Positions 56,236-64,000 of a stretch of DNA of 64,000 nucleotides are shown piece by piece. Position numbers and translations under genes: made by a program. This DNA comes from Fusarium oxysporum f. sp. lycopersici 4287 (taxonomy: Eukaryota; Ascomycota; Sordariomycetes; Hypocreales; Nectriaceae): the NCBI RefSeq assembly GCF_000149955.1, contig NC_030989.1, forward strand, positions 1,224,552 to 1,288,551. The letters run 5' to 3'. Every line of letters begins with the position of its first letter. The stretch's first letter is position 1. Below the pieces are notes generated by a model, which was not told where the DNA came from, searched no databases, and saw only the letters and a list, made by a program, of their open reading frames with translations.

Positions 56236-56676
56236 TTAACCGGGGCCAATCCTGGGCATATCGTGATGCTCGCTCAATCTGGACAAGTAAGTATTGAGTT
56301 CTTCGACACGCTCCTTATGTGTTTTGAGAAGTTCTGGTCGCGAGCTTGAAGACTCAGCGAGTTTGAGCAGCTATAGACTTGTTAGCATGATATCAACAAT
56401 ATAAGGCAATGAAAGACCTGCCCTCTTCTTTTTTATCTCTTCGTGGCGCTTTTGAGCCTCCGTCTTTTGGACTTCGGGTTTGTCCTCATCATCCTCATCG
56501 TGGGGCTCTTGCTCCTCTCTATCCTTCTTCCTTCTCTTCTCTTCGTCCTTGTTTCCAGTATCGAGATTCTTTTCAAGATCGGTCTTGTCGCGCTTCTTCT
56601 TTTTCTTGTGTATTTTGGCGCCTTTGAGTTTCAGGGCGCCACCGCCACCGACAGCAGCATAATCGTTGGAGCCCAT
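56236..56676 (-). CDS. FAM32A: FAM32A-like protein (DUF1754)
   Basis: Two exons, 56676-56422 and 56370-56236, giving 129 residues. A Gly-rich start and KLKGAKIHKKKKK are followed by an acidic/basic middle and the strongly conserved C-terminus KTHKERVEELNTYLSRLSEHHDMPRIGPG-type ending (THKERVEELN and EHHDMPRIGPG). Human FAM32A is a late spliceosome factor that stabilises the catalytic core; the fungal role is inferred. The only junction that keeps this C-terminus in frame is AGG|GCAGGT...CTAACAAGTCTATAG, a GC-AG intron of 51 nt. The nearby GT donor gives an early stop. The frame extends upstream to 56880, but the family N-terminus starts at 56676. Confidence 0.87.
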
Positions 56677-57349
56677 GGTGTTGTGGTGCTTGAGAAGGGT
56701 TGTCGGAAATGCGATGATCATGGACTTGACGTTAATCATGAACGAGTGACTAAGGTAAGCAATATGTGGCGGTGCGAGTGGCTGGGCCCCACTGAAGAGA
56801 GCAAGGGGCGAGGCTAGACTGGTAATGTGTTTCTGATCCATACGCGGAAAGGAAAAGCGAAGCAGCACTTGCATTGACAAAGAAGCTTCCTTGTGATGAG
56901 TTGGGTAAAGCCGACTCCTATCTTTTCAACTTGGCCCTCTTTCTTTGTCCTGTTCCACTATAACGAAGCAAACATTGCCCCTTTTTGGTATTGAATGAAA
57001 AGAGACTTCATGAGCAATCAATCAATCAATCAATTATTGACGAATACGAATACTTTCTTAATTGTGCTTTTATACCCCATCTTTTCAATCTCGACTGCTT
57101 CAAAAAGACTTCAAAACAACTACCGACCACCGAGATCTCTACGTCACAGATCTTGCTTTCTCAGATCCTTCGGCTGCCGATCGCTCAACACATTCATTTC
57201 AAGTTTGCGCGACGACGAACCGCTATGCGCATTGGTCTTTAACAGCTGAAATACTCGAATTGAATACTCGTGGTTCCTCGATCTTGGCGGATTGGTCGAT
57301 TAACTAGTCGCTGGGAAGAGGGGGAAAGGACAACTACACATACACCACA
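56677..57349. other. Intergenic: divergent promoter with CAAT microsatellite
   Basis: About 670 nt between the FAM32A-like gene and the permease. Contains five CAAT units at 57015-57034. Confidence 0.55.
57015..57034. repeat. (CAAT)5 microsatellite
   Basis: Five perfect CAAT units upstream of the permease start. Confidence 0.85.
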
Positions 57350-59436
57350 ATGGCGCCGCCTTACGGACTCCCGTCGAATATGAGAGACTCGCTGGAACTC
57401 GCTTCCTTGGCTAGCTCAAGTCAGCTCAACGAAGAGGGGGCTACAGAGATCTCTTCGAGGCCCAGCATATCGTCGTCGCGGAGACTGTCGCTCGAACAAG
57501 ATGACCCCCTGGACAGTGCCAATCCTGCAAACAGGATGAATCGATCGTATTCAGTATCCTCAGCTTTTGACTTCTCCGCCAATATGTTCCCTTTAAGCTC
57601 GACGGCTGGTGCCGAAGGTTACGCTCCCATTGGAGCACCAACATCAAGATCGAGGCCGAGCGGCGGCTTGGGAGGAGGGTCGTTGGAGAAAAACAAGACT
57701 TTGACATACTTGAACGGATTATCGCTGATAGTGGGACTCATTATCGGCTCAGGAATCTTCTCGTCGCCAGGATCTGTGAGCACAAGAGTTGGGTCGCCAG
57801 GTGCAGCGATACTCGTCTGGATTATCGCGGGTATACTCGCTTGACAGCCGCTGCGTCTTACGCTGAGCTCGGAGGAGCGATTCCTCCTCAATGGCGGCGC
57901 TCAAGTTTACTTGNNNNNNNNNNNNNNNNNNNNNNNNNNNNNNNNNNNNNNNNNNNNNNNNNNNNNNNNNNNNNNNNNNNNNNNNNNNNNNNNNNNNNNN
58001 NNNNNNNNNNNNNNNNNNNNNNNNNNNNNNNNNNNNNNNNNNNNNNNNNNNNNNNNNNNNNNNNNNNNNNNNNNNNNNNNNNNNNNNNNNNNNNNNNNNN
58101 NNNNNNNNNNNNNNNNNNNNNNNNNNNNNNNNNNNNNNNNNNNNNNNNNNNNNNNNNNNNNNNNNNNNNNNNNNNNNNNNNNNNNNNNNNNNNNNNTTAT
58201 CGCCATCATCATGGGCGAATACTTTGTTCGAGCCTTCATCGGTCCTGACGCTGAGCATGTAAGCCCTTGGATCAACAAGGCTGTTGCGCTTGTAGGACTG
58301 TTCATTGTAACGTTCTTGAACTGTGTGTCTACAAAGCTCGGCACGCGTGTGAACGATACGCTCATGTTTATGAAATTTATCGCTTTACTGGGCGTCACCG
58401 TCACTGGTGTTGTCGTTGCCATCACAGGAAAGACGCTCAAGGGCAAATCGGAAGTTGAGTGGAAGCCGCATCAGCTGTTTGAAAACACATCGACCGACAT
58501 GTCTGCTTGGGCTCTTGCCCTTTATGCCGGTCTTTGGGCATATGATGGCTGGGACAATGTGAGTGATATCAGTCAAGTTTGCAAGTCTCGATAACTGACA
58601 TAGTCTAGACAAACTACGTCGTTGGGGAGTTCAAGAACCCAACTAAAGACCTACCCCGAGTCATTCACACAGCCATGCCTCTGGTCATCCTCTGCTATGT
58701 GCTAGCTAACATCGCCTACTTCCTTGTCCTACCTCTCGAGAGCATGGATGGGTCCAACACAGTAGCTGTCATGTTTGGCAACCGGGTGTTTGGTTCCGTA
58801 GGCTCACTCATTCTCGCACTCATCGTCAGTGCCAGTTGTTTCGGTGCCCTCAACTCTTCGACTTTCACCTCCAGTCGTTTGGCATATGTAGCTGGCAAAG
58901 AGGGCTACATTCCTTCGATCTTTGGCACTATTGGTATTGGGGGCAGCCCACACGAGCACGAGCTCAGCACGCAGCGTACACGAAGTTGGTTCACGCGCAA
59001 GATGCGCAGAATGTTCGGCGATGAAGATGCTGGACTGTTTTACACGCCAGTCTATGCACTCATTCTCAACGCTGTTCTCACAGTTGGTTACGTGATTGTT
59101 GGCGAGTTCAGCACTCTCGTCACCTTTTATGGCGTTGCAGGCTACACATTTTATTTCCTTACAGTCCTCGGTCTAATCATCCTACGCGTGCGAGAGCCGG
59201 GACTTGTACGACCGTACAAGACCTGGATCACGACGCCTATTATTTTTTGCTGCGTTAGTCTCTTCCTCCTCAGCCGCGCTGTCTTTGCACAGCCTTTCCA
59301 GACCATCGCCGTCGTATTCTTCGTGGTAGCTGGTGTGCCTGTTTATTTCTGGCGCATTAGAGGACGAGACGAGCAGGTCTTGAGACGGAGAGGACAACCC
59401 AGCGAGGAAAAGAAGTGGTGGCAATTCTGGAGATGA
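57350..59436 (+). CDS. Amino-acid permease of the LAT/APC family (methionine permease Mup-like), interrupted by assembly gap
   Basis: A cytosolic N-terminus of about 125 residues leads into APC-superfamily helices: GLSLIVGLIIGSGIFSSPG carries the GSGIF substrate-binding motif of helix 1. After the gap come MGEYFVRAF, WALALYAGLWAYDGWDN and TNYVVGEFKNP, typical of LAT-type and Mup1/Mup3 permeases, and further helices to an EEKKWWQFW end. It probably imports neutral amino acids or methionine at the plasma membrane. One intron, 58559-58608. Just before the gap the frame shifts: a TGA at 57842-57844 where TGG-ACA (Trp-Thr) is expected, and an extra base at about 57881-57888; together they compensate (AELGGAIP then LNGGAQVYL). 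These look like sequence errors near a contig end, so the gene is probably intact. Confidence 0.85.
57914..58196. other. Assembly gap (283 N)
   Basis: Unknown bases within the permease gene. With the corrected frame on the left and the open frame on the right, 283 nt preserves the reading frame, but it would code for more residues than I expect between these helices. The gap size may therefore be approximate, or it may contain an intron. Confidence 0.99.
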
Positions 59437-60098
59437 TTAGAAAATATAGCATGGATTGGGAGAGTTGGCAACGAATTCATGTCATGACTGGTAAAATTAT
59501 GGCCAGCCATATAGCGCTTGATGGCTCATAACGAAGCATACCAAAAATAGCGAGAAATTTTGTATTAATAGCAAAGTAAAAGTCTAAGAACAGTAGAACA
59601 TTTCTGCTTGGCTTCATTTTGGCGGTAGTCATTGTGAGTGAATGTGTAAAATGGCTGTTGACGTGCACAGGCAGCCCGATGCCTGCTGCATTGTTGGGGT
59701 GATTATAGGAACCAAGAAGGAGAATCAAAAAATAGAACACATAGTATTTCTTTTGACAAAGGTACTTCATCTATATGTGCTATATCAATTATCCTTTTTT
59801 TCTTTACGTAGGTATTTATCATACGTTGAAAGGTTCAGGTTAAATTTAGCCTTTGCCAACCTTATTAATGCTATTTAATGGAGAATATCAAGTGAAATAA
59901 TTGGGAGCTTAAGAGCTCGAGCGAGGCTTTTCATGGCATATTGTTAGGATCACTGAAGACAAAAGACAAAAGGAGGTAGAACTTTAACAAATTGTATTAT
60001 CTGCAACGCTGATTGCTTTTGACCCGCGTCTATAATGCAGTTGTTGTAAAACTATTCATCATCATGTACAAATCATTTCTTCCATTCTCTCAATACAT
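59437..60098. other. Intergenic: convergent 3' ends of permease and formate dehydrogenase
   Basis: About 660 nt, somewhat AT-rich, shared by two transcription ends. No gene seen. Confidence 0.5.
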
Positions 60099-61685
60099 TT
60101 ATTTCTTCTCACGCTGACCATAGGCCTTGGTGGCATAGTCACCCTGGTGAACGATGAGATCCTCAGGCTTGTAGTCGTGGCGGCCAGAGAGGTAAGAGTC
60201 GATGATGGCCTTGGTACCGTTGGCATATCGGATCTGAGCGTCCAGAGAGGTACCGGACATGTGAGGAACCATGGCGTTACCGCCACCCCAGTTGTTCTTG
60301 GCGGTTCGCAGAGGGTGGTCCTTGGGAGCGGGCTGGTGGTCCCAGACATCACCACCGTAACCGGCGAGGTGACCAGACTTGAGAGCGGCAGCAACGTCCT
60401 CCTTGACAACGATGGCACCACGGGCAGTGTTGACGAGGTAAGAACCCTTCTTCATCTTGGCGATGAGGTCCTTGTTGAAGAGACCCTTGGTCTTCTCGTG
60501 GAGAGGGCAGTTGATGGTGACGATATCACACTGAGCGAGCATCTCCTCGAGGGTGTCGACGCGGCGGCAGCCAATCTCCTTCTCCTTCTCAGGAGAAAGG
60601 GGCTGGTAGTCGAAGTAGAGGAGCTCCTTGCAGTCGAAGGGCTTGAGGCGGCGGAGGACACGCTCACCAATGCGGCCGACAGCTACGGTACCGACAACCT
60701 TGCCCTCAAGATCGAACTCCTGCTTGGCAGCATGGGCAACGTTCCAGTCACCGGCCTCAATCTGCTCGTGGGCAGGGACGAAGTTGCGGATAAGGACGAG
60801 GATGGTCATGAGAACGTGCTCAGCAACGGAGACGACGTTGGAGCCAGTGACCTCAGCAACGGTGATACCACCGTTGGTCTTGTTGGCAGCGTTGAGGTCG
60901 ACGTGGTCAGAGCCGATACCAGCGGTGACAGCAAGCTTGAGCTTCTTGGCGCGAGCAAGACGCTCAGCGGTCAGGTAACCAGGGTGGAAGGGAGTGGTGA
61001 TGATGATCTCAGCATCCTCGAGCTCCTTGTCGAAGGTAGAACCCTCATCGTCCTTGTCAGATGTGGTGATGAGAGTGTGGCCTTGGTCCTCGAGCCACTT
61101 GCGGATACCGAGCTCGTTCTCAGTGGTACCGAGAAGGAGGGGTTGCTATGAGACGCGTTAGTCGCCATAAAACCAATTGGCTGAGGAGAAGTGATTTGAA
61201 GAGTGATTGAGGGGTTGATGGTGCAATGTTCAGACATTGGGTGTAAGTTGGGTTGCATTGTTACTCAGACCCTTGTAGTGTATACCACGAGTGGAACAAG
61301 CCATATAATGCCACCCAACTGTCACTTCTCTATGTCTTTGCATGTTGCCCAGACGTTGCCCCGCATCATCGGGCTGGATGTGGCTGATTCTCATGTAGTG
61401 AGACCATTTCCCCGCGTTTGAGATCGACAAGCGCGGAGGGATGGTGTGTGGGGAGTTGTTTGTGGTTGTCGGTAGATATGAGAGTTGAAGGCAGAATCAA
61501 CGACCATTGGAGATAGTTGATAAAGAATCAAGAGGAATTGGGTTGAAATAAAGAAAGTGGTAAAGACATACATCCTTGGCGTGCTGGCCACCGTCGTAGA
61601 GAACTGCAAGAACCTTGACCTGTTTGACGTGTTAGTTGAGGCTCAAGAGGATATAGAGATATAGATGGAGAGGAATGCTTACCAT
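60099..61685 (-). CDS. FDH: NAD-dependent formate dehydrogenase
   Basis: Three coding exons: 61685-61683 (the ATG alone), 61619-61572 and 61145-60099, giving 365 residues. D-2-hydroxyacid dehydrogenase fold with GxGxxG in [14 protein letters not shown], formate-site motifs ([18 protein letters not shown], the catalytic Gln-x-His type end) and strong similarity to fungal FDH throughout ([26 protein letters not shown]). It oxidises formate to CO2 with reduction of NAD+, detoxifying formate from one-carbon and methoxyl metabolism. The start is interrupted by an intron immediately after ATG (donor GTAAGC, 63 nt), and the second intron is 426 nt, unusually long here. The strong codon bias suggests high expression, and it creates a long spurious frame on the plus strand. 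Confidence 0.95.
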
Positions 61686-64000
61686 TTTGGCGGTTGTGAA
61701 AAGGGTTTATTGGTTAAAGGAAGAAGTAAGAGAAGAAGGAAGAGAGATGATGATGAGAATGAGGAGGAGAGAAAGTAGGATATCGAGGGTCCAATGCCAG
61801 ATATTTATGCTCTGGAAATGAACGCGCCATGGCTATGTATCTTGTCACCAAGTAACGGGCACCGGCGTCTGATCGAGCCTGTTACAACGATGTATGCTCT
61901 CCACAGTTAGAGAGACAAGACAAAGATGGCACAGCCAAGGTTCCACGTCTCACGCACACGCACACGCACAAGCACAAGCACCGTAGTGCTGCGCTGTAAT
62001 GCTTGCGTTCTCGCCATGAACGGAACTGGAACCGTGGCACGGGCAGGGGCCGGTGTCTCTGAGACAGCGAATCTCCATCGATCCCGCGAACCCCGAAGGT
62101 GTCGGCATCTGAGGGGGGGACCATGTGTGTACGTTATGGAGTACTCTATCAGCTGTGGGCGTCAAAGTCTGGAAGCATTCTCCATCTCGGTAGGTTCTCT
62201 GTGGAGGCGACAAGCGCCGAAACTGGCAGCCGTAACGAGACCGGACATTGAATATCGAGCTGTGAATTCCATCAGGTACTTGGCCAGACTGCTATTTCGA
62301 GTGTCTGTGGTCTGTAATTCACGGCGACCGGCCTGTAACCCGCTGGATGCCGTCCCAACTAACACGCGCGCAGCCGAAGAGAGCGGGGGAGGGGGGAGCG
62401 CGTGCGACCACACACTTGGAGGGGTCTTACTCGAAGAGGAAAGTATGGGCAAATGGGCGAGAAGCTCCTCTTCCATGATACGGGGCATATCTCGGTGTTC
62501 GGTGTTGGTTTGACTGGGGGAGAGCTCGAGAAAGGGTAAAGTTGGAGGATAAGAGCTAGAGCTGTAGACCAATCGCATGTGGTCATCTTCTTCAGGCGGG
62601 GTCTCCAAGGTTGCCTCTTTCGGCACCCACAGAGCGGGGGTTAAGACCGCCGACCTCTTGAAGTCAACGGCAGCTACGGTACAAATCTCCGTCTTTAGGT
62701 ATATTCTGCTGTCAAGAAGAAAAATTAAAGGTGATGCTGTGTCTCCAAGGGACTCCAATTGAGAGAAATTGAGTTAGTCTCTTGGAGAAGAATGGAACAT
62801 TCTAGGGAAACAATGTCCGATGCGATGTGATACTGACGATGGTGTAAGTGGGGGACATGCTATGATGGATGGATGATGCCGTAACAACTACAACTACACC
62901 ACAGCAACCGTACCTAAACGACTTGCTATTGAGTAATTGGTCTCCAGTTATCGCTACGGAGTCGTCTATTGTGGAAATGTTACTCGGAAGCTGTTATCAA
63001 TGATGCAGTTGTCCACAGATGGACCGACTCTCCACTGAGGCTCTGATATCGTACGTAGATTGCCTCATTTACAAGGACTTGTCCCTCTCAATCATTGATA
63101 TCTCTAGCATACTTTGACCGGTGACTGATACCTAGGTAAGACTTCCATCGTCTCATGACTGCATACTATACCTTGTCATAAACTCATATGCCTCAAATCT
63201 GATTTCCGTCGCTATTCGGTATCCCGCCATCCATCCGTGTCTAGCCCCCCGAAACTCCTCCTGACCCATACTCCGGCTACGGTCACGGATGCGGATGCGG
63301 GGTGACTTCTTCCGCACTTTCATCTCCGGAGCTTCAGTGAGATTCGACCAGAACCGCCACATGATGATGGCGAGAAAGCCAAGCTTTTCGGACTCGATCT
63401 GTTTTGTTGATGCAGTTGTTTTGCATCTCAAATGTTTGCCTCTTTGGTTATTTCCCCGCATTTTCATATTCCTCAGCTTGAGAACCTGCAGGTAAACAGC
63501 TCACTATCAAAACATGCGTATAGCTTCACACGATGAGAGTGAACAGCTTAATATGAGTAGCATATCCCACTCCGTACAACTAGCATTTCATTTAATATTT
63601 ACTTATTTTTCCTTCAAAAGAAGAATACAAACCTGAAATGGCGAAACTCATATTATCGCATCGTCTAAAATATCAGCATACTTACCTACCCTGAATCTCC
63701 GGACAACCGGCGTCTATTAAACCCTCAAGGTTCATCATCCTCATCCCCTACCTTTCCTCTCTTTGTGATCCCATTCAGAAAGTGTCCCACAACGCCGTAA
63801 CATCTCCGACCTGTCACCCAAAACCCAACTTAGCATAGTCTGAGGCTGCCAAAGTTGCCCCTGGCGTTAGTTATAGTGCTGGTGTTTTCCCCCGCCGCCG
63901 GAGGTCGAAGCCGGCTTCGGGAACATCGCTCGCATCCGTAGCAGCTCGGCGCCTGGTAATGTTCTCGGATCAGAGAGTCACACTTCGCCCGCGAGGAAAA
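61686..64000. other. Formate dehydrogenase upstream region; no gene recognised to the window end
   Basis: 2.3 kb. A TATA-like CATAAATAT element lies at about 61801-61809 on the minus strand, about 115 nt before the FDH start. A CA/CG-rich microsatellite (CACGCACACG...) occupies 61951-61980. Open frames up to 198 codons occur between 61926 and 62758 on both strands, but with no recognisable domain. A gene running off the right edge cannot be excluded. Confidence 0.5.
61951..61980. repeat. CA-rich microsatellite
   Basis: CACGCA, CACA and AGCACA units in tandem, about 30 nt, upstream of FDH. Confidence 0.75.

Noticed and set aside
60147..61151. 334-codon open frame on the plus strand across formate dehydrogenase
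   Set aside because: It is the mirror of a strongly codon-biased gene: Leu/Val/Asp-rich, no domain, and it spans a confirmed exon.

Overview
The window is filamentous-fungal nuclear DNA, most likely a Sordariomycete close to Fusarium (the genus is inferred from general resemblance of the proteins, not from a search). The support is compact genes with many 45-65 nt introns, GT donors, CTAAC/CTGAC branch sites and AG acceptors, 0.2-1.3 kb spacers, and a gene set typical of Pezizomycotina: calcineurin A, trimethyllysine dioxygenase, AA9 and GH16 enzymes, rhamnogalacturonan lyase, Ugo1, Gep4 and formate dehydrogenase. No tRNA, rRNA, CRISPR array or intact transposon was recognised. A run of N lies at 57914-58196. 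All gene models were spliced by hand and checked for phase.

Layout. 1-7.2 kb, all minus: calcineurin A, an SDR polyol dehydrogenase/reductase, trimethyllysine dioxygenase (carnitine synthesis). 8.5-12.6 kb, plus: a cysteine-rich single-pass membrane protein and a membrane-anchored ubiquitin protease whose 3' end changes reading frame. 14.7-21 kb: a triose-phosphate/nucleotide-sugar-type transporter (plus), an Shg1-like COMPASS subunit with a large RD/RS tail (minus), and an AA9 polysaccharide monooxygenase locus whose core is replaced by unrelated sequence. 21.6-28 kb: Ugo1, mitochondrial ferredoxin, Rrp15 and a PhoD-like phosphatase. 28.4-40.5 kb, all plus: isopropylmalate dehydrogenase, a p24 cargo receptor, Prp45, rhamnogalacturonan lyase, a small four-helix membrane protein, a membrane-anchored GH16 glucanase. 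40.9-49.5 kb: Tim22, a SANT/Myb-like protein, Gep4, Orc2 and dolichol kinase. 49.5-53.8 kb is a long gene-poor stretch before a mucin-like cell-surface protein. 56-61.7 kb: a FAM32A-like protein, an amino-acid permease interrupted by the gap, and formate dehydrogenase. The last 2.3 kb shows no gene.

This is mostly a housekeeping neighbourhood, not a biosynthetic cluster. Mitochondrial functions recur (Ugo1, ferredoxin, Tim22, Gep4), as do ER/secretory ones (Sec59, p24) and plant-wall or glucan-active enzymes (AA9 remnant, rhamnogalacturonan lyase, GH16). No multi-gene system of a new kind is visible. The most unusual items are the AA9 locus with its core swapped for an F-box/LRR-like fragment, a set of very small exons (6, 6 and 18 nt), a likely GC-AG intron, a formate dehydrogenase start codon split from the rest of its reading frame, a calcineurin stop codon that sits inside a splice donor, and frame breaks in the ubiquitin protease and the permease.
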